64,000 nucleotides of DNA from CALDOK01 sp964481655 (GTDB taxonomy: Bacteria > Myxococcota_A > UBA796 > JAFGLY01), in the NCBI GenBank assembly GCA_964481655.1, contig CAYZVO010000002.1, forward strand, positions 66,863 to 130,862, given 5' to 3'. Under the pieces are notes generated by a model that was given only the letters and a program-made list of their open reading frames with translations, was not told where the DNA came from and searched no databases. Position 1 is the first letter of the stretch, and each line of letters starts with the position of its first letter. Both the position numbers and the translations under genes were made by a program. Of the stretch, positions 42,801-51,827 are shown one piece after another.

Positions 42801-45800
42801 CTACCCCTGCCCATCCATCAGCCGCAGGATGGTCTCCTGCAGCTTCTGGGCGGCGTCGGGGTGGTTCATGACGAGCAGGTCGGCGCCGGCGTGGAGCAGG
42901 GTGGTGGCGGTGCCCAGCTCCCAGAGGGTGGCGCGGGTGGCGCGGTCGCCCCAGGTGGGGAAGGCGTCCTGGGGGGCGTTGTACTCCTTGACCTTGATGG
43001 CTTCCTGGCCCGGGTAGACCACCATCGGGCCGGCGAGCATGGTGTCGCCGCCGAGTCCGGAGAGGCGGGCGCGCTCCATGACCGAGTAGGTGTACTCGAT
43101 GCCGTAGCCCATGGCGCCGGTCATCATGTCCAGCACGATGGCGTCCTTGGGCAGGCCCATGTTGGTCAGCAGGATGACCATCTGCTTGCCGATGTTGACG
43201 TCGATGGGGCTCTGGGCCACCACCCGGTGGCCGTAGGCCAGGGCCGCCCCGGCGATGGTCCGGTAGTTGTCCTGCTCGGTCCAGGAGAACAGGAGGCGTT
43301 CTCCCTCGAAGGCCTGGGCCACGGCCTTGGTGAGCTCGTTGGCCCGGTCGAAGTGGCTGGGGCCGGTGACGATCAGGGGGACCTCGACGGCCTCGAGCAC
43401 CGCGCCCACCAGATCGACGCCCTGCTGCACGGAGCGGCCGGCACCCTCGGGGTGGGTGCCGTCCAGGCGCACGGCCACGATGTCGGCGCCGTGCTGTTCG
43501 ACGCACGCCCGGGCCATGGCCACGGGATCGCCCAGCAGCGCGCCCCAGCGGTCCCGCAGGACTCGAGGGAAGCGGTCGCTGATGTGGTCGAAGACCTCGA
43601 GGGCCACCGCCGGGCGGTGGGGCATGCGGCCCTCCCAGAGGTGGAAGGGCATGGCCGAGGCGCCGCCGATGGTGACGGTGCGCCCGCGGGTGCCGCCATC
43701 ATCGCGGGTGGCGCCGATGGTGACCTCCCACAGGGGCTGGGCCACGGACTCGGCGGGGATGGCCATGGAGCGGACGGCGGCCAGGCGCTCGGCCGCGGTG
43801 GGGCCCTGCTGGACCCAGGCGGGCTCGGCGGTGGGCGCCGGCGTGGGCGCCGCGGGGGCGGCTCCCAGCTGCTGCTGGAAGGCGTCGGCCACCTGGCCCG
43901 CCAGCTCGGGGGGGAGGGCCTGGCGCAGGGCCTGCTGCAGGGCGTCGGCCAGCTCGGCCTTGACCTTCGCGAGCTGCTCTTCGGTCATGGCGGCGCTCTC
44001 GGTGGGGGGGGAGGATTCCGGCGCGACCGGGGTCGGCGCCCGCTCGTCCTGCGCCCGGGCTGCGGAGGCGGCCGCCGGCACGTCGCCCTCGACGAAGTCG
44101 GCCATGTCTGGGAGGGTCAGGGCCGGGTGGCCGACCTTCTCCATGTGGGCGCGGATGGCGTCGGGATCGGTGGCGACGGTCTCGTCGGCGATGAGGTCCA
44201 GCAGGTCGGGGTGACCGGCGGCCGCGGCCTCGCGCTGCAGGCGGGGGCCGAGCAGGCGCTTGAGCTCCGCCGGCATCCAGACCAGGCGGGGGTGGCCGCC
44301 TTCGGCGCCCAGGAACTTGGACGAGACGATGTAGCCCTTGCCGCAGCCCATGAAGCCCGGGGTCTGCCGACCGCCGCCCACCGAGCCGGCGAGGCTCGAG
44401 AACGTCATGCCCACCGGGGTGTCGCCGGGGAACTCGCGGTTGACCACCATCACGCCGTTGCACTCGGGCACGTAGGCGACGATCACCTCGAAGCAGCCGC
44501 AGCTGGTCATCGGGCGATCCATGATCGAGTACATGGTGATGGCCGGGATGGTGCCGTGGCTGGTCTGGGCCACGTAGGCGTTCACGCCCTCCCAGATGCC
44601 CTTGGCGGCGTCGAGGGTGCGGCCCTTCTTGACCGGCTGGTTGGGGCCGGTGGGGTCGATCTCGTGGGCGGCCTTGCCGTCGAGCCAGTTGTAGGCCCCG
44701 CACAGCCCGAGGCGCTCGGGGGTGATCACGCAGACGTGGTCGGGGGCGAAGCTCTGACAGAGCAGGCAGGAGTAGAAGGTGTCGACGCTCTCGTCGGTCA
44801 GGGAGCGCATGCGCTCGTTGCGCTCGTCCCAGACCCGACGGGCCACGCCGAGGCGGCGCTCCACCTCGTCGGGGTCGGTGATCAGGGTGACCTTCACCTT
44901 GTCCACGATGGCCGGGTAGTCCGACAGCAGCTTGGCGTGGAGGATCTCGCCGTAGTGGCGCAGGCGCAGGCCCTGCTCGAAGCCCCGCTTGCTCACGCGG
45001 GTCCAGACGATGTCGCGCTGGCCCATGTGCCAGATGCCTTCGGCCCCGTTGACCAGGTGGTGGATCTGGCGCTCGAGGATGGGCTCGAAGTCCGCCTGCA
45101 GCTTGCGCCCCGCCGCCTCGACCCAGATGGCCAGGGGCAGGGCGGTGCCGGGCTCGACCTCGTCGATGTCGGGGCCGATGAGCTCGATCTCGCCGTCGGT
45201 GATGGCGTCGAGCTGCGCGGAGGTGACGAACTCGAAGGCGGTGGATCGCTGGCCGCCGAACTCGACCTGGGCGTCGGCCTTGCGGATGCGCTCGCCCTCG
45301 AAGGCCGGACCGTAGGCTACGGGCACGGGGACCTTGGTGATGCGCACCTTGCAGCCGCGCACCTCGAGGGCCTTCTCGACCATGGACTCGTGGGGCACGT
45401 CTGCGACCACGTGCTCGTAGGTGCACACGCCGGTGGGCAGGATCTCGGGGATGCCCGTGTCGGCGATGACCGGGAAGCCGTAGTTGATGGCGCCGGCGGC
45501 CACGGCGTACTTCTCGGCGTCCACCTCGCCCAGGGCGAGCACGAACGCGAAGACGCGGTCCTTGTTGTAGCGGAGGTTGGCGGCGAAGTCGCCGGGCTGC
45601 ACGCCGCCGAAGGACAGGGCGGCGCGGTTGGCGAAGCCCAGGGCGTAGATCAGGGCGCTGACGTCGGGGCCGAAGGGGATCAGCCGGGTCTCCCAGCCCA
45701 GCTGGACGCCGGCCTGCTGGAGCTGCTCGGCGAACTGCACGCCGCCGGTGGAGCCACCCATGAACACGTAGAGGTTCTTTTCCTGCAGCTCGCGGGCGAT

Positions 45801-46277
45801 GGTCACCGCGATCTCGAGGGAGGGGGCGGCGCCGGTGATGGCCGCGAAGCCCGGGGCCGTGCCGTCCACGAACTCGATGCCGCGCTCGCGCATGATGATG
45901 TCCGACGCTGCGCCCAGCCAGATGTCCCGGGCCGGTGGTGGACCGACGAGGGTGCGGCAGGCCTCGATGATCTCGCAGGCGAACAGGGCCGCGGCCCCGG
46001 CATCCAGGGCGTTGCCCAGGTAGGGCAGCCAGGTGCGGTCGCTGGGGCGGGTGGGCAGCAGCTGCTTGGCCCGGCGCAGGGCGGCGCGGGCGTCGGCCAG
46101 GGTGCCGACCTGCTGCCCGGTGAAGCTGTAGATGACCGGCAAAAAGTAGGCGGTGTCGGGGAAGCCGATGGTGGCGTCTTCTCCGTGCTGGGCGACGGCC
46201 TGGTCCAGCAGGCCTTCGGCCCGGGCCACCCACTCCACGGCCCCGTCGATGGCGGCGGTGGCGATCAGCTTGGACAT
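42801..46277 (-). CDS. acsB-acsD: Acetyl-CoA synthase fused to corrinoid protein small subunit (AcsB-AcsD)
   Basis: The 1158-residue product joins two Wood-Ljungdahl proteins in one uninterrupted frame. Residues 1 to about 735 are AcsB, which condenses CO, a methyl group and CoA. A-cluster ligands are visible in YSCLLCQSFAPDHVC, in LCGAY (about 502-525) and in the CGC motif of MTSCGCFEV (about 590). A linker rich in Ala, Pro and Gln (about 740-860) contains a short helical stretch. Residues from about 860 are AcsD, a TIM-barrel protein (VTIGATRDDGGTRGRTVTIG, SPIDVNIGKQMVILLTNMGL, AMGYGIEYTYSVMERARL). A Met at 764 has no Shine-Dalgarno. Fusion would tether the methyl donor to its acceptor. It begins 12 bases after acsA. 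Confidence 0.93.
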   Translation of the reverse strand: MSKLIATAAIDGAVEWVARAEGLLDQAVAQHGEDATIGFPDTAYFLPVIYSFTGQQVGTLADARAALRRAKQLLPTRPSDRTWLPYLGNALDAGAAALFACEIIEACRTLVGPPPARDIWLGAASDIIMRERGIEFVDGTAPGFAAITGAAPSLEIAVTIARELQEKNLYVFMGGSTGGVQFAEQLQQAGVQLGWETRLIPFGPDVSALIYALGFANRAALSFGGVQPGDFAANLRYNKDRVFAFVLALGEVDAEKYAVAAGAINYGFPVIADTGIPEILPTGVCTYEHVVADVPHESMVEKALEVRGCKVRITKVPVPVAYGPAFEGERIRKADAQVEFGGQRSTAFEFVTSAQLDAITDGEIELIGPDIDEVEPGTALPLAIWVEAAGRKLQADFEPILERQIHHLVNGAEGIWHMGQRDIVWTRVSKRGFEQGLRLRHYGEILHAKLLSDYPAIVDKVKVTLITDPDEVERRLGVARRVWDERNERMRSLTDESVDTFYSCLLCQSFAPDHVCVITPERLGLCGAYNWLDGKAAHEIDPTGPNQPVKKGRTLDAAKGIWEGVNAYVAQTSHGTIPAITMYSIMDRPMTSCGCFEVIVAYVPECNGVMVVNREFPGDTPVGMTFSSLAGSVGGGRQTPGFMGCGKGYIVSSKFLGAEGGHPRLVWMPAELKRLLGPRLQREAAAAGHPDLLDLIADETVATDPDAIRAHMEKVGHPALTLPDMADFVEGDVPAAASAARAQDERAPTPVAPESSPPTESAAMTEEQLAKVKAELADALQQALRQALPPELAGQVADAFQQQLGAAPAAPTPAPTAEPAWVQQGPTAAERLAAVRSMAIPAESVAQPLWEVTIGATRDDGGTRGRTVTIGGASAMPFHLWEGRMPHRPAVALEVFDHISDRFPRVLRDRWGALLGDPVAMARACVEQHGADIVAVRLDGTHPEGAGRSVQQGVDLVGAVLEAVEVPLIVTGPSHFDRANELTKAVAQAFEGERLLFSWTEQDNYRTIAGAALAYGHRVVAQSPIDVNIGKQMVILLTNMGLPKDAIVLDMMTGAMGYGIEYTYSVMERARLSGLGGDTMLAGPMVVYPGQEAIKVKEYNAPQDAFPTWGDRATRATLWELGTATTLLHAGADLLVMNHPDAAQKLQETILRLMDGQG

Positions 46278-46289
46278 CGGTACTCCTGG

Positions 46290-48290
46290 TCAGTGCGCGT
46301 GGGGCTTGCAGCCGCGGTGGGTCGCCGCGCCGGAGGGGCCGTCGAGGCCCAGGCGGTCGGCCATGTCCATGAGCTTGCGCTCACCCTGCTCGTGGATGCC
46401 GAGCTTCTCCCGGCGGGCTCGGAGCAGGGCGAGGATCTTCTCGGCGGCTTCGTCCGGGTCGGTGTGGGTGTGGAAGCTGGCGCCGAAGAGCTCGGTGGTC
46501 TCTTCCTCGAGGAAGCGGGTGACGGCGTCGGACCCGCCGATGTTGAACGGCCTGCCGAGCACCACGTCGATGCCGGACGCCACGAAGTAGCAGCCGATGG
46601 CCACGGCCTTCTCGGACATCCACTCGGGCGCAACGCCGACCACGGGGACCTGGGACAGGTCGTCGCCAAGCCCGCCCTCGCGCACCACGCGGGTGGCGGC
46701 CTCGAGCAAGCGGGAGTTGTCCACGCAGGAGCCCATGTGCAGCACCGGAGGCATGCCCACGGTCTCGCAGACCTCGCGCAGCCCGGGGCCCGCGAGCTCG
46801 AGGGCCGTCTCCGGGTTGAGCATCCCGGCCTTGGCCGACGCGATGGCGGCGCAGCCGGTCTGGAGGATGAGCACGTTCTCGGCCAGCAGGCGCTGGGTCA
46901 GCTCGTTGTTGAACGAATCGACCTTGTCGCGGGGGTTCGAGCAGCCCACGATGCCCACCACGCCCAGGATGCGGTTCTGCATGATGGCGTCGTTCAGGGG
47001 CCGGAAGCTGCCGCGGTAGGTGCCCCCGAGCATGTACTCGATGGCGGGCACCGAGAAGCCGGCGACCATGGGCTGGGTGTGGTCGGGGATGTAGACCTTC
47101 TCCGGATCGCGCTCACCGTAGTTCTCGATGGCGCCCAGCAGCAGATCCTTGGCAGCCTCCCAGGCCTGCTTGACGTCGAAGGTGGCCTGCTCGGCGCCCA
47201 CGGTGCGGGCGATCTCGGCGGTGCTGACCACCCGGGTGTGGTACGCCGCGGCGACCTCGGGCAGGCTGGGCATGCAGCACTGCACGTCGATGATCATCAT
47301 GTCGACCGCGCCGGTGAGCACGGCGAGCTCCTGCTGCAGGAAGTTGCCGGCCACCGAGATGCCGTGGCGCATCAGCACCTCGTTGGCGGTGCAGCAGATG
47401 CCGGCCAGGTTGATGCCCCCGGGGGCGCCGGCCTCGGCCGCGGCGCGACGGATGGCCGGGTCCAGGGAGGCGGCGGCCAGCATCTCGGACAGGGCGGGCT
47501 CGTGGCCGTGGACCACGACGTTGACGGCGTCGTGGGCCAGCACACCCAGGTTGGTGCGGCTGCGCACGGGGCTGGGGGTGCCGAAGAGGATGTCGGAGAC
47601 CGCGGTGGCGATCATCGAGCCCCCCCAGCCGTCGGCCAGGGCGGTGCGGAAGGCGTGCATCAGCAGGCTTCTGTGGTCGTGATCCACGCCCATGGTGGTG
47701 CGGTGCATGGCCTCGACCACCATGCGGTCGATGCCGGTGGGCGCGACGTGGGTGCGCTCCCACAGGCCCGCGCGGGGGGCGGGGGCCAGCCCGAGGGTCT
47801 CGAGGCTCTCTTCCTGCCGTGCGAACTCCTGCAGGAAGCGCTCGGAGAGGTCCAGGGCCACGTCCAGGGCCTCGCGGCCCGTTTCTTCGACGCCCCAGGT
47901 GCGGGCGCTGCGGCGCAGGGCGTCCTCGTCGCGGATGGCGTAGTCGCCGCCTTCGCCCCGGGCCACGGAGCGCAGCAGCAGGACCAGGTGGCGGCCGTGG
48001 TCGCTGTGGGCCGCGGTGCCGCCGGCGACCTCGCGCAGGTAGTTCCGGGCCACGATGGTGTCGGCGTCGGCCCCGCAGACCCCTCGGGGGGCCTTCGAGG
48101 TGATGCGGCAGGGGCCCATGTGGCACAGGCGGCAGCAGATGCCCTGGGTGCCGAAGCGGCAGGGCTTGGGCTGCTCGAAGACCCGGCTGAACGCGGTGGA
48201 GGCGCCGCTCTGCTCGGCGCGCTCCAGGATCTCGAGGGACGCGGGGTCGCTGACGCGATCGGCGGGGGTGGTGGGCTTCGTGCCGGCCAT
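46290..48290 (-). CDS. acsA: Carbon monoxide dehydrogenase catalytic subunit
   Basis: This Ni-Fe CODH interconverts CO2 and CO and feeds CO to AcsB. The ATG at 48290 (after GGGAG) gives 666 residues. The N-terminal B/D-cluster cysteines are C44, C52, C53, C56, C61 and C72 (KPCRFGTQGICCRLCHMGPC). The C-cluster region has NLAGICCTANE, IDVQCCMPSLP, GCSNPRDKVD, LQTGCAA and MGSCVDNSR. A short His-containing tail (HRGCKPHAH) may help nickel handling. Order acsA, acsBD and acsC, with CooC homologues upstream, matches bifunctional CODH/ACS clusters. A hairpin precedes the gene. Confidence 0.96.
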   Translation of the reverse strand: MAGTKPTTPADRVSDPASLEILERAEQSGASTAFSRVFEQPKPCRFGTQGICCRLCHMGPCRITSKAPRGVCGADADTIVARNYLREVAGGTAAHSDHGRHLVLLLRSVARGEGGDYAIRDEDALRRSARTWGVEETGREALDVALDLSERFLQEFARQEESLETLGLAPAPRAGLWERTHVAPTGIDRMVVEAMHRTTMGVDHDHRSLLMHAFRTALADGWGGSMIATAVSDILFGTPSPVRSRTNLGVLAHDAVNVVVHGHEPALSEMLAAASLDPAIRRAAAEAGAPGGINLAGICCTANEVLMRHGISVAGNFLQQELAVLTGAVDMMIIDVQCCMPSLPEVAAAYHTRVVSTAEIARTVGAEQATFDVKQAWEAAKDLLLGAIENYGERDPEKVYIPDHTQPMVAGFSVPAIEYMLGGTYRGSFRPLNDAIMQNRILGVVGIVGCSNPRDKVDSFNNELTQRLLAENVLILQTGCAAIASAKAGMLNPETALELAGPGLREVCETVGMPPVLHMGSCVDNSRLLEAATRVVREGGLGDDLSQVPVVGVAPEWMSEKAVAIGCYFVASGIDVVLGRPFNIGGSDAVTRFLEEETTELFGASFHTHTDPDEAAEKILALLRARREKLGIHEQGERKLMDMADRLGLDGPSGAATHRGCKPHAH

Positions 48291-48310
48291 GGGTGCTCCC
48301 GAACGAGGAA

Positions 48311-48333
48311 GGTGAGGGTGTATCACCCTCACC
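48311..48333 (-). promoter_or_regulatory. Hairpin just upstream of acsA
   Basis: GGTGAGGGTG and CACCCTCACC form a perfect 10-base stem with a 3-base loop, 20 bases before the acsA start. It could end transcription from the outer-membrane protein gene or act as an attenuator or processing site for the acs transcript. Confidence 0.6.
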
Positions 48334-48392
48334 ATGCCGTGGGGAGGCCCATGTTGGCTGTCGTGACTCGCGCCGGAGCTACGGTTTCTGGC

Positions 48393-48986
48393 CTAGGGAC
48401 GGAAGAATCCGTGGATGCCCAGGTAGCCACCGCTGAAGTTGATGTAGGACTTGTCCATGCCGTCGTACTTCAGGATGCCCAGGGTCGCGCCGAGGTCCAG
48501 GGCCACGTTCTTGGACAGGGGCAGCAGGATCCCGCCCAGGGCGTCGACGTTGTAGCCGGAGGCGGCGTTGAGATCCGACTCGGGGGCGAAGCCGGCCTGG
48601 CCGCCGATGTAGGCCCAGTTGGGCTTCATGTCGATGAAGTATCGGGCTCCAGCGCCCACGCCGTAGCCGGTGGCGCCGTCGACGTCCTCGACCTTGACGT
48701 AGTTCAGGTTGACCGTGCCGAAGATCTCGAAGCCCTTCTTCACGAAGTAGCCGGCGGAGGGGTTGACATAGAGGCCCCAGTCGCTCGAGCCGTCGTAGGA
48801 GGCGAAGTCCAGCGTGGCGGAGCCACCCAGCTCCATGGTGCCCTTCTTCAGGACCAGATCGCGGCTGTTGTTGTTGTTGCCGCTGTTGTTGTTGTTGTTG
48901 TTATTGCCCTTCTTCTTGCCCTTGGCCATGGCGGCCGAGGGGGCGATGAGGGCGAGGGCGAGGGTGAGCAGGACGACGCGATTCAT
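48393..48986 (-). CDS. Small outer-membrane beta-barrel protein with Asn-rich segment
   Basis: The ATG at 48986 has GGAGG; an upstream extension is unsupported. The 197-residue product has a signal peptide (LLTLALALIAPSAAMA), then KGKKKGNNNNNNNSGNNNNS encoded by a near-perfect AAC/AAT microsatellite, then alternating strands typical of an 8-stranded barrel (LGGSATLDFASYDG, WGLYVNPSAGYFVKKGFEIF, YGVGAGARYFIDM) ending in GIHGFFRP. It lies between cooC and acsA in the same direction, an unexpected place for a porin-like protein. Slippage in the microsatellite could vary the length of the linker. Confidence 0.75.
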   Translation of the reverse strand: MNRVVLLTLALALIAPSAAMAKGKKKGNNNNNNNSGNNNNSRDLVLKKGTMELGGSATLDFASYDGSSDWGLYVNPSAGYFVKKGFEIFGTVNLNYVKVEDVDGATGYGVGAGARYFIDMKPNWAYIGGQAGFAPESDLNAASGYNVDALGGILLPLSKNVALDLGATLGILKYDGMDKSYINFSGGYLGIHGFFRP

Positions 48987-49064
48987 GGTGCCTCCACGTT
49001 GAGGAGAGGGTGACGGGTCCACCGGACCATACACGAGCGGAGCCGCGGGCGACAGGGGGCTGGA

Positions 49065-49832
49065 CTACGAGCCGCAGGCTGCCGCGATCAGCGGCTCCAG
49101 CGCGGCGTTGACCGGGTTGTCCGCGGGGAGTGCGCCGATGGCCGCGCCGCGCTCGGCCAGCTCGGCGATGGCGTCGTCGTCGGGCAGGGCCACCAGCAGG
49201 TCCACGCCGAGCCCTGCGGCGAGGGCTCGGGCCGCGGCGCTGGGGGTGCCACCGCGGGCGCGGTTGACGACCAGGGCGCAGCGCTCGAAGGCGACCTCCA
49301 TCTCGGTGGCCAGGGCGTGCAGGCGGGCCACGGTCTTCAGGCCGCGGGCGGAGGGGTCGCTCACGAGCACGAGCCAGTCCACTCCCCGCACGATGCGGCG
49401 GCTGAGGTTCTCCAGGCCGGCTTCGTTGTCGATCACCACCCAGGGGTAGGCGTCGGAGAGCTGGGTGATCACCTGTCGCAGCACGTTGTTGGCGTAGCAG
49501 TAGCAGCCAGGGCCCTCGCTGCGGCCCATGGCCACCAGGTCGAAGTCGTCGGCCTCCACCAGGCTCTCGGCGATGCGCAGCTCGAGCAGGGTCTGCTTGG
49601 ACACCCCCGGAGGGAGGCGGCCCTGGCCCGCCAGGACCCGCGCCTCCTCGCGCACCGAGCCGACGGTGGCGTCGGCGCTCACCCCGAGCAGCTCGTCCAG
49701 GCAGGTGTTGGGGTCGGCGTCCACCGCCAGCACCGGCCGGGCTCCAGCGCGGATCAAGCCCTGGACCAGCAAGGCGGAGACGGTGGTCTTGCCCACCCCG
49801 CCCTTGCCGCCCACGGCGATGGTGGTGGTCAT
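49065..49832 (-). CDS. cooC: CooC-type nickel-insertion ATPase (copy 1)
   Basis: This MinD/ParA-fold ATPase matures the Ni-Fe C-cluster of CODH. The 255-residue product has a deviant Walker A GGKGGVGKTT (residues 8-17), DADPN (switch) and the metal-binding CxC of CooC dimers, C110/C112 in GPGCYCYANN. It overlaps the MetE/UroD-like gene by 4 bases and is followed by the barrel protein and then acsA, so the target is almost surely AcsA or AcsB. Confidence 0.92.
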   Translation of the reverse strand: MTTTIAVGGKGGVGKTTVSALLVQGLIRAGARPVLAVDADPNTCLDELLGVSADATVGSVREEARVLAGQGRLPPGVSKQTLLELRIAESLVEADDFDLVAMGRSEGPGCYCYANNVLRQVITQLSDAYPWVVIDNEAGLENLSRRIVRGVDWLVLVSDPSARGLKTVARLHALATEMEVAFERCALVVNRARGGTPSAAARALAAGLGVDLLVALPDDDAIAELAERGAAIGALPADNPVNAALEPLIAAACGS

Positions 49833-50914
49833 GCGTTCACGAAGCCGTGGCGCTCGCGCAGCAGGGCGCTGACCTCGCCCACCAGCTGGAAGACGCGCTC
49901 GGCGTCGGGCACGTCCATGGAGCCGGTGCCGCAGCTGGGGGTGATCAGGGCCTGGCGCAGGATGAGGGCGCGGTCCACGCCGCTGCGCTCCACCAGGTGG
50001 TCCACCAGCGCCTCGAGGCGGGTGGCCAGCGACGCCGCGGTCTCACCGCGCACCAGGCTCGAGGTGGGCACGATGCCCCAGGCCAGGGCGCCCCCGCCCT
50101 CGAGGTGGCGGCGGATGTGCTCGGGGTACATGGCGATGGTCTCGCCGAAGCCGTAGGCGTCGAAGTTGATGAGGTCCACCCCGGCGTCCACCAGGATGCT
50201 CCACTCGGTGTTGCCGCAGCAGTGGATGCCGGCGATGCCGTCTTCGGCGTGGATGGCGGCGATGACCTCAGCCAGCATGGCCACGATGTCGTCGCGCTGC
50301 ACCGCCACGTAGGTGGAGGAGCCGTAGGCCGACAGGATCGGCTCGTCGATGAAGTGGATGATGCGATCGGCGTAGGCGCTGAAGCGCTGGACCTGCCAGC
50401 GGGCCTTCATGGCGATGGCCTTGACCACCACGTCGCGGAACTCCTCGTTGTAGTAGAGCAGCCGCTTGTTCTCGTCGGTGATGGTCAGGGCGAAGCTGCA
50501 GGGGCCGGTGGACTGCACCTTGACGAAGGGGCGGGTGCCACCGGCGGCCTTCAGGCGCTCTTCGAGGGCGTACAGCCCGGCGCTGTGCTCGGGGGAGATG
50601 GCCATCCCCGAGCAGTCGCCGTCGCCGTCGTCGGGGTCCATGGCCATCATGTAGGTCTCGTAGAACACCGCCAGATCGTCCCAGTACTCACCGGAGGTGT
50701 CGAAGTACATGCGGCCCTTGTCCCGGTCGATGACCATCCGGGGCATGCCCTCGGCGTACTGGATCTCCATCTGCTCGAGCAGGCCGCGGGCGGACAGCTG
50801 GGGCCAGATGGGGGCCTCGGGGATGTTGGACAGCACCACATCCAGCGCCTCGGCGGCGGTGGGGTGGGGCATGGAACCGATGGCGGTGGCCAGGAAGCGG
50901 GGCTCGAAGGACAT
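49829..50914 (-). CDS. MetE/UroD-superfamily protein between two cooC genes
   Basis: The 361-residue product has the TIM-barrel layout of cobalamin-independent methionine synthase C-terminal domains and UroD-like methyltransferases: FLATAIGSMPHPTAAEALD at the start, KVQSTGPCSFALTI, a zinc-type GIHCCGNTEWSIL and a late ITPSCGTGSM. The His, Cys, Glu and Cys at those places are the usual metal ligands. Members bound to corrinoid systems move methyl groups between a thiol, a cobamide and other donors. Its position in the CODH/ACS maturation operon suggests methyl-group entry or corrinoid handling, by inference. GGAG precedes the ATG at 50914; cooC copy 1 overlaps it downstream. Confidence 0.8.
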   Translation of the reverse strand: MSFEPRFLATAIGSMPHPTAAEALDVVLSNIPEAPIWPQLSARGLLEQMEIQYAEGMPRMVIDRDKGRMYFDTSGEYWDDLAVFYETYMMAMDPDDGDGDCSGMAISPEHSAGLYALEERLKAAGGTRPFVKVQSTGPCSFALTITDENKRLLYYNEEFRDVVVKAIAMKARWQVQRFSAYADRIIHFIDEPILSAYGSSTYVAVQRDDIVAMLAEVIAAIHAEDGIAGIHCCGNTEWSILVDAGVDLINFDAYGFGETIAMYPEHIRRHLEGGGALAWGIVPTSSLVRGETAASLATRLEALVDHLVERSGVDRALILRQALITPSCGTGSMDVPDAERVFQLVGEVSALLRERHGFVNA

Positions 50915-50949
50915 CGTGACTCCGGGGTGAGCGACGGTATGGCAGCGTT

Positions 50950-51732
50950 CTACACGGCTTCGGTGTCGTTGGGAAGGGGCGAGAGCGTATCGAGCCAGCC
51001 CTCGACCGTCGCGAGCAGCTCGGGGGCTTCGCTCCACGCCGGTCGGCCCATGCGGTCGGCGCGCACGACCCGGGGATCGGCGGGGAGGCTGCCGAGCACG
51101 GGCAGGTCGGGCAGCTGGGCCTTCAGGAACTCGAGGTCGCTGGGCTCGTGGATCTTGTTGGCCACCACCAGCACGCGCTCGAGGCCCAGGTCCCCGGCGA
51201 GGGCCTGGACCTGCCTGGCGGTGGCCACGGCGCGTCGGCCGGGCTCGACGACCACCAGCAGCTGGTCCACGGCGCGGGCGGTGCCGCGCCCCAGGTGCTC
51301 GAGGCCGGCCTCCATGTCGAGCACCAGGGCCTCGTCCCGGGCCAGCAGCAGGTGGGTCACCAGGGCGCGCACCAGGGCGCTCTCCGGGCAGATGCAGCCC
51401 CCGCCGCCGGTGGCCACCCCGCCCATCACCAGCAGGTGGATGCCGTCCAGCTCCACCGACAGCTCATCGGGGAGGTCATCCACCAGGGGGTTGAGGCGGA
51501 AGTAGCCGCCCTGGCTGCCGGGCTTGACCCCGGTGCGGGCCTCCACCAGGGCCTTGCGCTCGGCCAGGGGCTGCGGCGCGCGCTCGCCGGCGCCCAGGGC
51601 CAGGGCCAGGTTCGCGTCGGGGTCGGCGTCCACGGCCAGCACCCGCCGGCCGCGCCGCTGCAGGGCCCGCGCGAGCAGGGCGGCGACGGTGGTCTTGCCC
51701 ACGCCGCCTTTGCCGCTGATGGCGATCTTCAT
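50950..51732 (-). CDS. cooC: CooC-type nickel-insertion ATPase (copy 2)
   Basis: The ATG at 51732 has GGAG; one at 51750 is less supported. The 260-residue product starts MKIAISGKGGVGKTTVAALL (deviant Walker A), has DADPDAN and carries the CooC metal site C113/C115 in GGGGCICPES. It is more similar in layout to the AcsF/CooC proteins of acetogens than to MinD. Having two CooC proteins near one CODH/ACS may reflect separate maturation of the AcsA C-cluster and the AcsB A-cluster. It is the first gene of the minus-strand acs supercluster, divergent from the gene at 51828. Confidence 0.92.
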   Translation of the reverse strand: MKIAISGKGGVGKTTVAALLARALQRRGRRVLAVDADPDANLALALGAGERAPQPLAERKALVEARTGVKPGSQGGYFRLNPLVDDLPDELSVELDGIHLLVMGGVATGGGGCICPESALVRALVTHLLLARDEALVLDMEAGLEHLGRGTARAVDQLLVVVEPGRRAVATARQVQALAGDLGLERVLVVANKIHEPSDLEFLKAQLPDLPVLGSLPADPRVVRADRMGRPAWSEAPELLATVEGWLDTLSPLPNDTEAV

Positions 51733-51827
51733 GGTTGGCTCCGCGCTCATCGGGGACGCCGCAGGTTACCGAGTGAAGGCGGAGGACGCCACGTTCCGCA
51801 CAGCTTCCAGTGGCATCGGAGACCGTC

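Noticed and set aside
42777..49013. A 2078-codon open frame on the plus strand opposite the acs genes
   Set aside because: Its composition (Gly, His, Leu, Val, Asp repeats) is what the antisense of high-GC coding DNA gives, and the minus strand holds well-supported acs genes.
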